DNA of 64,000 bases from Diphasiastrum complanatum (Eukaryota > Streptophyta > Lycopodiopsida > Lycopodiales > Lycopodiaceae), in contig CM055097.1 in assembly GCA_029204225.1 (NCBI GenBank), positions 75,292,773 to 75,356,772 on the forward strand. The letters are read 5' to 3'. Below are positions 45,261 to 57,900 of the stretch, in pieces. The notes beneath the pieces are model-generated. The model was not told the origin of the DNA, did no database searches, and worked only from the letters and a program-made list of their open reading frames with translations. Numbering within the stretch: position 1 is the first letter of the stretch; each line of letters opens with the position of its first letter. The position numbers and the translations under genes are program-made.

Positions 45261-47679
45261 TGGAGCATGCACCCTCTTGAAGGTCGTAAGCCAAAATTCC
45301 TTCTCACATCAGGTTGTTGTGCCTATGGCCAAACAGATCGGCCTTTATTTTCGTACCGAACACCTCAAATTGGTGATGAAGGCAGTAAGGATGCTTGTTT
45401 TCTCGTTTTCAGTGAACGATTTCTGGTCCAGCAGTAGGATGGTAAACAGATGGTTCGTAATTCCTTTGACTTTGACTAGTTTAAGTTAGCTGACGTGAGC
45501 CCCGCTACGCTATCTTAGAAGTTAGGTTGTCTGTGGATCATCCTTGTCGGCGATGCATCATTTTGTGGAGCTTTGGATATTTGGCGTGACGAGTGCCTTG
45601 GATCATTTTTATCTTCATCTCCGACAAGGGCCAGTTTTCTAACTCTACTTTGGTGCTTAGGAGGAACATAATTAAGCCAGTTCAGTTTGATGGGCGACTA
45701 TTATGTGGCAAGGTTTCATTGATTCAAAATTGTCGTTTCTGATGAGGATGTTTTAGTTGATGCAATACCGGCGAGTTGCATTTCTTGTGGTAATTGTTGG
45801 AAATGGAGTCTTATTGAGCAGAGATGTGGTAGGTTAGTACTAAGTAGATTCATTTGAAACTTGTGTTGCCTTTTTGTAGCATTCGGACGGTGGCTTCGGA
45901 TTTTCAAAATTGCGGTCGCCACCCTTGGAGTCTATTTGAAGATCGATTGAGATCGTTTATTAGCTCCATCGTTGGACTTTGTCACAAGGATCTGTTAATT
46001 ATCTATCTACGTATCAGCAGCCATGCTTGAGAGTTTACATTGATTTTCGAGGCCGAGTTTTCCTGACAGTAAGTTGCACGAAGTAAGCTCGAAGTTGTAA
46101 GCTTTATGCAGGCAACTCTATTCATACAAAAGTTAGTAAAGATAAGTATAAGCACAAGGTCTGTAATATTTCTAGAGGAGCTTTGCCTTATGGGTGCGCT
46201 TATGTGGCGAGCTCCACTTCAATAAAATAGTTACATTTGTTGGCTTCGGGAGGTTCCCCTCCCAGGCTCTGTGGTAGTTGTATGGTTGTTTCTTAGTTCT
46301 CTTTAATTTCATTCTACTAGCTGTGAATGATCATTCTAGTTCTAGAGCTTAGATATACTATTCCCCAAGTGAAGTGAAATCGTTAAAAAAAGAGTAGTTC
46401 CCATGTCTCAGGTGAGAAAGCATTTTAAAGGCTTGTGGTCGGATATTTCGTGTCGTAAGTGCATCTTAACAAGTGAACTGCTACTAAATCCAAAGTCTGT
46501 GGGCGTTCTGCGGGGCTCTTCGAAAATCAGAGCAGTAAAGGCGTTTGTGCCGAACAATTAACTTGGATGTGGTTGGATTTCTATGTCGTGTAAGTGCATC
46601 TTAACAAGTGGACTACTAAATCCAAAGTTTGTGGAACGTTCTGTGGAAGTCTGTGAAATGTTCTGCGGGGCTCTCCGAAAATAAGAGTAGTAAAGGGGTT
46701 GACACGGAATATTTAACTTGGATATATATGTGAGACGAAAAGGCTGCTTTTCAGGCTGGCAATCAAAGAAATTGATTTTGCGGTGCAATCAGAATTTAGG
46801 GGCTCAATATTGAAAAGGTATCAAACCTAGAACATTTATTAACATTCTGCAAAGCAGATCGCTAAGTAGAGCATTTGATGTATAAAGCTATAAAATGCTG
46901 GTAGTTTTTACTATATGAATGGTATATCTGCTAGTCTTCGTAAAATTTCCCCGCTTTAACACAGAAAGATATGTAATTGACTTATTGATGTTTCTTTGCT
47001 TCCAATCCTTTTCAGAGGCTCCTGGAATTTGTCACGCTGAAATAACAAATAAACTGTGCATAAAGTTGGACGTATACTTCGCCATCTAATGGTAAAACAA
47101 GTTAGTGATGTTTTTGTACTTCCAATTCTTTTCAGAGGCTCCTGGAATTTGTCACGCTAAATAGCAAATAAATTGTGCATAAAGTTGGAGGTATACGTTA
47201 CTTTCAATGCAAAAGATGTAAGACAAGTCATCACTTCTAAGCATTTTCAATCCTATTCTTTTGTTCACAGCATTGCAGGTTAGCATAGCAGGAGTTGTTC
47301 TTAAAATAGCTCTTATTCCGAGACTGTTTTAAAGATAATTTATGCAAGGAATAACATTTATTAGAGAATCGGTTTTTGATGCCAGCAAAAAGGGAAATTA
47401 AAGTGAGCCATTGATAGGTCTATTTCAAAGTTGGATCTCTGATACTAGAGAATTAATGTAAGGTATAGCACTTGTTTCTCAATGCCCTGGATATATGCAA
47501 CAATTTAACTGCAAGTTGCTCACACTGCCAGGCACCTTATTGTTGAATATAATGGGCATGATACATCTCTCGATTGTCAAGTAAAGATCTTTCCAGTAGT
47601 TTCGAGTTAGGGCTAGAAGTTAGAACGAGGTGTTATATTTGTTCTCAGCTTACATTGAAACTGTTTTTAATTGTCCTAG
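45261..47679 (+). repeat. 2.4 kb direct repeat, unit 1
   Basis: Starts TGGAGCATGCACCCTCTTGA. Units 2 and 3 follow head to tail and are near identical by eye. Unit 1 lacks about 33 bases present in the others after GGTCGTAA. Each unit contains two internal duplications: GTAAGTGCATCTTAACAAGTG (near 46455 and 46587) and CTTTTCAGAGGCTCCTGGAA (near 47010 and 47125). Short frames such as MAKQIGLYFRTEHLKLVMKA persist in all units, but with such similarity that is not evidence of coding. No family recognised. Confidence 0.88.
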
Positions 47680-50100
47680 TGGAGCATGCACCCTCTTGAA
47701 GGTCGTAACCTGGTTTGGGATCAAGTAGATTGTTACAAAAGCCAAAATTCCTTCTCACATCAGGTTGTTGTGCCTATGGCCAAACAGATCGGCCTTTATT
47801 TTCGTACCGAACACCTCAAATTGGTGATGAAGGCAGTAAGGATGCTTGTTTTCTCGTTTTCAGTGAACGATTTCTGGTCCAGCAGTAGGATGGTAAACAG
47901 ATGGTTTGTATTTTTTTTGACTTTGACTAGTTTAAGCTAGCTGACATGAGCCCCGCTATGCTATCTTAGAAGTTAGGTTGTCTGTGGATTATCCTTGTGG
48001 GTGATGCATCATTTTGTGGAGCTTTGGATATTTGGCGTGACGAGGGCCTTGGATTATTTTTATCTTCATCTCCGACAAGGGCCAGTTTTCTATCTCTACT
48101 TTGGTGCTTAGGAGGAACATAGTTAAGCCAGTTCAGTTTGATGGGCGACTATTATGTGGCAAGGTTTCATTGATTTAAAATTGTCGTTTCTGATGATGTT
48201 TTAGTTGATGCAATCGGCGAGTTGCATTTCTTGTGGTAATTGGTGGAAATGGAGTCTTATTGAGCAGAGATGTGGTCGGTTAGTACTAAGTAGATTCATT
48301 TGAAACTTGTGTTGCTTTTTGTAGCATACGGACGGTGGCTTCGGATTTTGAAAATTGCGGCCGCCGCCCTTGGAATCTATTTGAAGATCGATTGAGATCG
48401 TTTATTAGCTCCATCGTTGGACTTTGTCACAAGGATCTGTTAATTATCTATGTGCGTATCAGCAGCCATGCTTGAGAGTTTACATTAATTTTCGAAGCTA
48501 AGTTTTCCTGACAATAAGTTACACGAAGTAAGCTCAAAGTTGTAAGCTTTATGCAGGCAACTCTATTAATACAAAAGTTAGTAAAAATAAGCATAAGCAC
48601 AAGGTCTGTAATATTTCTAGAGGAGCTTTGCCTTATGGGTGCGCTTATGTGGTGAGCTCCACTTTAATAAAATAGTTACATTTGTTGGCTTTGGGAGTTT
48701 CTCCTCCCAGGCTTTGTGGTAGTTGTATGGTTGTTTCTTAGTTCTCTGTAATTTCATTCTACTAGCTGTGAATGATCATTCTAGTTCTAGAGCTTAGATA
48801 TACTATTCCCCAAGTGAAGTGAAATCGTTAAAAAAAGAGCAGTTCCCACGTCTCAGGTGTGCAAACATTCTAAAGGCTTGTGGTTGGATATTTTGTTGTA
48901 AGTGCATCTTAACAAGTGAACTGCTACTAAATCCAAAGTCTGTGGGCGTTCTGCTGGCCTCTTCGAAAATTAGAGCAGTAAAGGCGTTTGTGCCGGATAA
49001 TTAACTTGGATGTGGTTGGATTTGTATGTCGTGTAAGTGCATCTTAACAAGTGGATTACTAAATCCAAAGTTTGTGGAACGTTCTGTTCTGCGGGGCTCT
49101 CCGAAAATAATAGTAAAGGGGTTGACATGGAATATTTAACTTGGATATATATATGAGACGAAAAGGCTGCTTTTCAGGCTGGCAATCAAAGAAATTGATT
49201 TTGCGGTGCAATCAGAAGTTAGGGGCTCAATATTGAAAAGGTATCAAAACTAGAACATTTATTAACATTCTGCAAAGCAGATTGCAAATTAGAGCATTTG
49301 ATGTATAAAGTTATAAAGTGCTGGTAGTTTTTAATATATGAATGGTATATCTGCTAGTCTTCGTAAAATTTTCCCACTTTAACACAGAAAGATATCGAAA
49401 AGACTAATTGATGTTTCTTTGCTTCCAATCCTTTTCAGAGACTCCTGGAATTTGTCACGCTGAAATAACAAATAAATTGTGCATAAAGTTGGACGTTTTT
49501 GCCATCTAATGGTAAAATAAGTTAGTGATGTTTTTGCACTTCCAATCCTTTTCAGAGGCTCCTGGAATTTGTCACGCTAAATAGCAAATAAATTGTGCAT
49601 AAAGTTGGAGGTAACGTTACTTTCAATGCAAATGATATAAGACAAATGATCACTTCTAAGCATTTTCAATCCTATTCTAAACTTTTGTTCACAGCATTGC
49701 AGGTTAGCATAGCAGGAGTTCTTAAAATAGCTCTTATTCCGAGACTGTTTTAAAGATAATTTATGCAAGGAATAACATTTATTAGAGAATTGGTTTTTGA
49801 TGGCAGCAAAAAGGGAAATTAAAGTGAGCCATTGATAGGTCTATTTCAAAGTTGGAGCTCTGATACTAGAGAATTAATGTAAGGTATAGCACTTGTTTCT
49901 CAATGCCCTGGATATATGCAACAATTTAACTGCAAGTTGCTCACACTGCCAGGCACCTTATTGTTGAATATAATGGGCATGATACATCTCTCGATTGTCA
50001 AGTAAAGATCTTTCCAGTAGTTTCGAGTTAGGGCTAGAAATCAGAACGAGGAGTTATATTTGTTCTCAGCTTACATTGAAACTGTTTTTAATTGTCCTAG
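47680..50100 (+). repeat. 2.4 kb direct repeat, unit 2
   Basis: Begins TGGAGCATGCACCCTCTTGA and repeats unit 1 in full (2421 bp). The most complete version of the unit, used here as the reference. Confidence 0.88.
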
Positions 50101-52447
50101 TGGAGCATGCTTCTTGAAGGTTGTAATCTGGTTTGGGATCAAGCAGATTGTTACAAAAGCCAAAACTTCTTCTCACATCAGGTTGTTGTACCAATGGCCA
50201 AACAGATGCTTTTATTTTCGTACTGAACACCTCAAATTGGTGATGAAGGCAGTAAGGATGCTTGTTTTCTCGTTTTCAGTGAACGATTTCTGGTCCAGCA
50301 GTAGGATGGTAAACAGATGGTTCGTATTTCCTTTGACTTTGACTAGTTTAAGTTAGCTGACATGAGCCCCGCTACGCTATCTAAGAAGTTAGGTTGTCTG
50401 TGGATCATCCTTGTCGGCGATGCATCATTTTGTGGAGCTTTGGATATTTGGTGTGACGAGTGCCTTGGATTATTTTTATCTGCATCTCCGACAAGGGCTA
50501 GTTTTCTATCTCTAATTTGGTGTTTAGGAGGAACATAATTAAGCCAGTTCAGTTTGATGGGCGACTATTATGTGGCAAGGTTTCATTGGATGTTTTAGTT
50601 GATGCAATACCGGCGAGTTGCATTTCTTGTGGTAATTGGTGGAAATGGAGTCTTATTGAGCAGAGATGTGGTAGGTTAGTACTAAGTAGATTCATTTGAA
50701 ACTTGTGTTGCCTTTTTGTAGCATTCGGACGGTGGCTTCGGATTTTGAAAATTGCGGCCGCCGCCCTTGGAGTCTATTTGAAGATCGATTGAGATCGTTT
50801 ATTAGCTCCATCGTTGGACTTTGTTGAATTCCAACAATATTGAGAATTAAAGCACTTAATGATGAGCTAACATGCATTTTCCTGACAGTAAGTTACACGA
50901 AGTAAGCTCAAACTTGTAAGCTTTATGCAGGCAACTCTATTCATACAAAAGTTAGTAAAGATAAGCATAAGCATAAGGTCTGTAATATTTGTAGAGGAGC
51001 TTTGCCCTATGGGTGCGTTTATGTGGCGAGCTCCACTTCAATCACATTTGTTGGCTTTGGGAGGTTCTCCTCCAAGGTCTGTGGTAGTTGTATGGTTGTT
51101 TCTTAGTTCTCTTTAATTTCATTCTACTAGCTGTGAATGATCAGTCTAGTTCTAGAGCTTAGATATACTATTCCCCAAGTGAAGTGAAATCGTTAAAAAA
51201 AGAGCTGTTCCCATGTCTCAGGTTTGCAAACATTCTAAAGGCTTGTGGTTGGATATTTTGTGTCGTAATCCAAAGTCTGTGGGCGTTCTGCGGGCTTCTT
51301 CGAAAGTCAGAGCAGTAAAGGCGTTTGTGCCGGATAATTAACTTGGATGTGGTTGGAGTTGTATGTCGTGTAAGTGCATCTTAACAAGTGGATTACTAAA
51401 TCCAAATTTTGTGGAACGTTCTGTTCTGCGGGGCTCTCCGAAAATAAGAGTAGTGAAGGGGTTGACACGGATATTTAACTTGGATATATATGTGAGACGA
51501 AAAGGCTGCTTTTCAGGCTGGCAATGAAAGAAATTGATTTTGTGGTGCAATCAGAATTTAGGTGCTCAATATTGAAAAGGTATAAAACTAGAACATTTAT
51601 TAACATTCTGCAAAGCAGATCGCTAATTAGAGCATTTGATGTATAAAGCTATAAAGTGCTGGTAGTTTTTAATATATGAATGGTAGATCTGCTAGTCTTC
51701 GTAAAATTTCCCCGCTTTAACACAGAAAGATATCTAATAGACTTATTGATGTTTCTTTGCTTCCAATCCTTTTCAGAGGCTCCTGGAATTTGTCACGCTG
51801 AAATAACAAATAAACTGCATAAAGTTGGACGTATACTTCGCCACCTAATGGTAAAACACAAGTTAGTGATGTTTTTGTACTTCCAATCCTTTTCAGAGGC
51901 TCCTGGAATTTGTCACGCTAAATAGCAAATAAATTGTGCATAAAGTTGGATGTATACGTTACTTTCAATGCAAAAGATGTAAGACAAGTGATCACCTCTA
52001 AGCATTTTTAATCCTATTCCAAACTTTTGTTCACAACATTGCAGGTTACCATAGCAGGAGTTGTTCTTAAAATAGCGCTCTTATTCCGAGACTGTTTTAA
52101 AGATAATTTATGCAAGGAATAACATTTATTAGAGAATCGGTTTTTGATGCCAGCAAAAAGGGAAATTAAAGTGAGCCTTTGATAGGCCTATTTCAAAGTT
52201 GGAGCTCTGATACTAGAGAATTAATGTAAGGTATAGCACTTGTTTCTCAATGCCGTGGATAAATGCAACAATTTAACTGCAAGTTGCTCACACTGCCAGG
52301 CTCCTTATTGTTGAATATAAGGGGTATGATACATCTCTCGATTGTCAAGTAAGCATCTTTCCAGTAGTTTCGAGTTGGGGCTAGAAATCAGAATGAGGTG
52401 TTATATTTGTTGTTAGCTTACATTGGAACTATTTTTAATTGTCCTAG
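50101..52447 (+). repeat. 2.35 kb direct repeat, unit 3
   Basis: Begins TGGAGCATGCTTCTTGAAGG. Shorter than the others: about 25 bases missing near 50588, and near 50823-50880 roughly 100 bases replaced by a foreign 57-base patch that includes copia gag sequence. Confidence 0.88.
50840..50877 (+). other. Copia gag patch inside unit 3
   Basis: TTGAGAATTAAAGCACTTAA and the next 18 bases match the gag at 25937-25975 in about 33 of 39 positions and translate as LRIKALNDELTCI against LRMKALNDELACI. Units 1 and 2 have unrelated sequence here, so it is filler acquired by this unit alone. Confidence 0.7.
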
Positions 52448-52539
52448 TGGGCGTAATGGCTATTAGAAATGTGAAATTTGACGATTTGCAAATATGGTCC
52501 TAGTGGGGCGTAATGGCTATTAGAAATCTGGAAATTTGA

Positions 52540-52779
52540 CGATCTGCAAAATATGGAAAGTTTAAGAAGCAGTATAATCTACTGCAAGCACGCACATCTG
52601 AAGACATCCGCAGATTTGAACACGTTATCCATATTTGTATTGACACCACATACAGGGGTGATGTTCCTACTAGTAAGGTTTTCGCTGATGTTGTGGTCTA
52701 TTTTCAGTGCATTTTGAAGTTTTGCTGGTCTGCAAGCAGAAGTGGGAACTATGGAGTGAAAATAGCAAATACATCTTAG
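52540..52779 (+). other. Open frame without start codon, possible exon relic
   Basis: An open frame of about 78 codons reading RSAKYGKFKKQYNLLQARTS, later HVIHICIDTTYRGD and FADVVVYFQ, ending at a TAG near 52777. Amino-acid composition looks protein-like. Diverged DNA copies lie at about 55036-55180 and 62725-62935, and the frame shifts between them. I do not recognise the family. It could be a pseudogene exon. Confidence 0.3.
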
Positions 52780-53989
52780 GTGTGCAGATGAATCGTTGAA
52801 AGTTAGAGCTGCACGTTCAGAAATTGACTAGAGAATGTTGAGTGGGAACCATGGAGTGAAAATAGCAACTAAATCTTAAGTGTGCAGATGAATTGTTGCT
52901 TTAAAAATTGCATGTCACCTTGGGCAAGCAGAAGGTTAAAGCTGCACGATCGGAAATTGACTGCAGAATGTCGAGTGGGAACTATGAAGTGAAAATAGCG
53001 AATACATCTCAGGTGTGCAGATGAATCGTTGCTTTAAAGATTGCATGTCACCTTATTGTGTAGGCTACTACTGTAGACATAGCATGAGTATATTCTATGT
53101 GTAGATCAACATTGCTGAGTGTGGGAAGTGTCGGGATGTAATTTATAGTGAGGATTGCTAACATGATTTTAAATTTCGAGGATAGGTTTTAGTATCTCAG
53201 TCTACAAATATACAGTTCGATGTTTCCTAGTCTTGGCAGGCTAGATTTTTTGCTTTGTTGCAAAGCCGTAAGTCATTCTGCTGATGTGGAAAAAGTGATG
53301 TCTCCCCCTGGGGCCTTGGTGAGTTTGAATGCAAAAGTTTCTTTTGTATATAACTTGTTACAAACTGCAATTCCTTTTTTCTTGCAGTCATTTTCAATAA
53401 TCTAATGATTTTTTTTGGCTTTGAAAGTAAATATGGAAGTCTGTTGGGGACTTTCAAGTCAGCTTATTTTGATTGTTTTTATTTCCCAGATATTATCGGA
53501 ATTTGAAAATTGGAGATACGGTCCATATGCTTGTAATTTGCCATACACCAAAGCTTGGACAGGTCGCAACTCCAGTGTATGAGTAACGAGTTTACAATAT
53601 ATGCATTTGTTGATTTTCTAATTATCTGGAGAGGATTTTCCACTCCATTTCGTGAACATTTGAATTTGTTATTTTGCCATTACATTTGATCCTTTGGGTA
53701 ACTTTGAAGATGCATAAGGTTATACAGAAGTTAGGTAATTCTGCACCCAAGTGGATGAAGCTTTCCTCTATGAGAGTTGCAGTTGATAGGTTAGTTTTGG
53801 TGTTCTGTCCCCCCAAGACATGGTACTTATATGCCTTCTCTCAAGGCACTTTCTTTTTGGACAATATTCGAGATGCTGTGGTATGTTTTTGCAATTTATG
53901 CGGCATGAACCGTTTGTGGGAGATAATTCATTGCTGACTCTATATTGTCCATTCTTGTTACATGCTGTTTCTTGGCCACGTCTCTGCAG

Positions 53990-54047
53990 ATGTGGAGGCT
54001 GCAAGATCACTTTGTTGGTGTTCGAATGCTTGAAGTCTGCCTGGCAG
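53990..54047 (+). other. Exon-like segment flanked by splice-type sites
   Basis: TCTCTGCAG precedes and GTTTCTTATTC follows a 58-base segment reading MWRLQDHFVGVRMLEVCLAG. Its copy at 56961-57017 has the same flanks (GCTCTGCAG and GTTTCTTGTTC) but is one base shorter, which breaks the frame. Unknown family; coding status unproven. Confidence 0.3.
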
Positions 54048-57000
54048 GTTTCTTATTCTTCAGTAATTTTTTCTTCCATTGGCACTTAGGTTAGGATGAG
54101 AGCTTTCTGGTCATTGGGGCATCATATTGGTGGGAAATAAAAGCTAGAGGAGTCTTGTGGTTTTCAGCTAGTGGAAGTCTGTGATGAGTTGCATCCTACC
54201 ATATTCAAGATAACATCATTTATGATATAGTGAGTTGATGGATTTACTCGGATATGAAGTTGGGATTTTTACTGAATTTTTTGGTGCACTCACTTAAAAT
54301 GTGACACAGAAATAGAAGAAAACAGATGGACAGGAGGCGTATATCCTCGGTGTATATGAGTAAATTTTGGCGGAAGTTCATTTGTCAGTGTATTCACTTA
54401 AAATGTGACGCAGAAATAGAAGAAAACAGATGTTTGTCAGTGTATTCACTTAAAATGTGACGCAGAAATAGAAGAAAACAGATGGACAGGAGGTCTAATC
54501 CTTGGTGTCTGAGTAAATTTTGGTGGAAGTTTATTTTGCTATGTATGCAGTCTTGCATTTGACATTAAATCACTATGCTGAGTTGTCTGTATCAGGCTTG
54601 GAATTTGATGTGCACCCTTACCTTTCACCCCGATGGGCTTTTTTTTTCTTACCTTTCATATGACATGTATAATGCAAGGGTACCTTTAAAAGAAATGGGT
54701 ATGAACCTTTTAACCACTTATATACATATATTCATGTTATACTTTGCAATAAATTTTTAAATATTTCAAACTAGCATGACATTTGACATTTTAAAGTTAC
54801 CTTTCAAATGGGGGGGCAATTTTTAAGTGTCATTCATGTGACATGCTTTTGGAATTTTTGCCTTTCTTTGAAAGGTAAAATTAGCCTTTGACGTACATTG
54901 CAGCTTGCAAATGCCAAGCCTGGTCTACATTCATGCATCTCTTGATATGTCCAGTGATAATCTTCGTAGTGGTTTCAAGTGTTCTCTCATCTTACATTGA
55001 AATTGTTTCTTGTTACTGTTCTTGTAGTAGCATATATGGCCACCTGAAATCTGGAAACTTCACACTGGAGAATGTGGAAATACTTAAGAGGAAGTTCAAT
55101 TTGAAAGCGCATGTGAAATTATCAGGATTCAGTAGTTGGGAACATTGTATGCATGTTTTTCTTTACATCACATAGAGGTGATGATGGGGGTGCATTTTTA
55201 ACTTGTGCTTTCTAGACTACCATCATCAAAACAATTTGTGATCAATGTGATTCTTCAGCACATTATTCAGAGAATTTGATGTGTAATTTCTCTGTTTCCA
55301 GAGGGCGCTTTTGTTGCTTTCACTGTTTTTTGGTTGGCATTCAAGCAGAATTGGGAAGGTCGAAAATTTCTCAGTTTCCAGAGAATGCTGGGAAAAAAGA
55401 AAGCTCGAGTCATGAGTTGATTATGAACTGTCCGTTGAGCATGAAATGAGGATAACAGTAAATGTGCGTTAGGTGGGCAGATGAATGTTGCATTGGAGAT
55501 TTTGTCGCCTTGTTACTACTGTAGACATACCATATATATATTTTAGGTGTGTAGATCAACATTGCATAGTTTCAGTACAGTAGTTGATAGTAATTTATCA
55601 AATTTAGTCCATGCAGATCTCTGTAAGCTTCCACGGAGAATTCAAGTATGGAATGAGATCAGCAAATACGTCTTAGGTGTGTCCAGATCAACATTGCATG
55701 GTTTTGAGAAGTGTCCGTATCTATTAGGAATTTATCGTATTCAATCTATGCAGAGAATTGGTGATCTATTTGATCTGTTTTAACTTAAAAGAATGGTGTC
55801 AGAGCCTTGCTTTTTGTCTCACTGTTTGCTGTTTTGCATTGTCTCACTGTTCGCTGTTCTGCGTGCAAGCAGAACTAAAGGTTGAATTTCTGTAGCTTTG
55901 AAGGAGAAGAGGAAAAGGTTCAAGCTACATGAGTCAGAAATTGGCCATGAAATCTCGCAAGTATGTTGTGAGAAAAGCAAATACATCTTAGATGAACGAT
56001 GCATTAAAGATTGCATGTCCCCTTCCTTATTTAGGTTACTACTGTAGACGAAGCATAGTCTGAGCAGGCTAGACTTTTGCTCTTTTGCATAGCCATTAGC
56101 CATTCCCATGTGCAAATGATGCGGCTGTCTATGGTGTCATTTTCAACAAAGCTATGATTGAAGGTACATTTTTACGGCAAAGTCTGTCACGGTCTTCAAA
56201 ATATCTTGTTTTGGATTGTTTTCAGTACCAGATAATGTCCGAACTTGAGCAGTGGAAAGATGGTCCATGTGCTTCTAATTTGCTATACACCAAAGCTTGG
56301 AAGGGATGCAACACCAGTGTATGAAAAATATGCTTACTCAAATATATGCACAGATCTTATAATTAGCTCCGCAAGAGGATGTTGCGTTTGATTCCGTGCA
56401 AACTTGGACAGGTTGCAACACCAGTGTATGAAAAATAAGCTTACTTAAATGTATGCATTCATAGATAATTGTCTCAGCAGAGGATGTTGCATTTGATCCT
56501 GTGTTAATATTTCTAATTCGTTGCATTTGATCCTGTTCTAGCGTTTGTGATCCTTTGTTAACACATTTATCTTTGATCCTTTGCTAACTTTGAAGGTAGC
56601 GGAAGATTCTGCTACAGAAGTTGCGCTTCTCAAAGTTATAATTTTGTACCCAATTGATGAAAGCAGTAGCGCATCCCTTTATGTGAAATGCTGCTGATAG
56701 GTTGGTTGTTGATGTGGTTTTGTGGACCATCAGGACATGGTACTGTTGTGTACTATTGATGACTTGCCTTGTCAAGGCCCTTTCTTTCGTGAACAAATTC
56801 TAGATGATGTGTGGGGTATCTTCTGCATTTGTTGCAGCACAAACTCTTTATATGAGTTTCTCAGTGGGAGATAGTTCATTGTTGAAAAGATTTCACATTA
56901 TATATTGGAATCAGTAGTCACTGTCTCGTTACATGCTGTTTCTTGGCCACTGCTCTGCAGATGTGGAGGCTGCAATATCATTTGGTGGTGTCCGAATGCT

Positions 57001-57900
57001 TGAATTCTGCCTTACAGGTTTCTTGTTCGTCAGTAATTTTGGCTTCCTTTGGTACAATTTTAATGTTGAAGTCTTTCATCGGGGTTTAGTGTTGGTTAGC
57101 CAGTGGGAGTTTGTGCGGACTTGCATCTTACCACATTCAAGGCAAGACTATCTCTGATGTATTGAGTTGATGGATCAAGCTAAATGTGTCCTCAAAGATT
57201 TTACTGAATTTGTCAGTCATTCGTTAAAAATGCAACAAAGAAATAGAAAAAAAGTTTTTAACATTGAGGCTTCTATCCTTGCTGTGCTGGATTTAAGTAA
57301 ATTTTGCGGGAAATTCTGAGGAGGAGTTCTATCAGAACGCTATGCTGCAGTCCTGCATTCGACATTCAGTCCTGCTGCTGAGTGGCAAATGTAGTTTGAA
57401 GTCCTTAATAAGCTAAGAACATCATCATCCTGCTATCTTCTTATTTATGTTGGAATACATTTTGCTGTGCACCAGATGCAAAAACTCTGTTTCTTGACCA
57501 TCTCAAGAATAGCTGCAGTGCAGGTGCTCGGTCCTTCTGGCAGAAAACGGCGGCTTCTTAGTACTGGTCATCTAGACTTATACCTGTTGTTGGTACATTG
57601 CCTTTTTGCTTCCACGCCAGATATTTGGTCAGTTGCTGACGTCTTTCTTTGGCTTGTCTACGTCCCTTTTAGATAGCAGATTTTCTAATTTTATTCTTTG
57701 CTGCATTGACACACTCATTGGCTGGCAACTTGGTAGCTTCTATTTCATGCCAAGTGGGTCTTTTGCTACTGTCTATCGGCGTTTTTTCTAGTGATTGCAC
57801 CTGTTGACCAAGGTTGCTGGTCTTATCTATTTGGTCCTTGAGCGTTTGGTAATCAGTCATATGGGTTGTTACACAATTAGACAATTTTTCTACTTTGCAT

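Larger units (their letters stand above)
52448..57900 (+). repeat. Complex locally duplicated region, no gene recognised
   Basis: Opens with a 57-base tandem duplication (GTCCTAGTGG..CGTAATGGC at 52441 and 52498). A motif GTGTGCAGATGAATCGTTGC followed by AGATTGCATGTC recurs near 52783, 52884, 53020, 55472, 55990 and 63700. Bases of about 53200-54250 are repeated, more diverged, at about 56060-57180. Three copies of CACTTAAAATGTGACGCAGA lie at about 54291, 54392 and 54443. The region corresponds to what follows the diverged fourth 2.4 kb unit at 62708. Several exon-like pieces are visible but none assigned. Confidence 0.6.

Noticed and set aside
45277-50356. Frame conserved in three units (MAKQIGLYFRTEHLKLVMKA)
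   Set aside because: The units are nearly identical at DNA level including noncoding parts, so conservation of this frame is not evidence for a gene.
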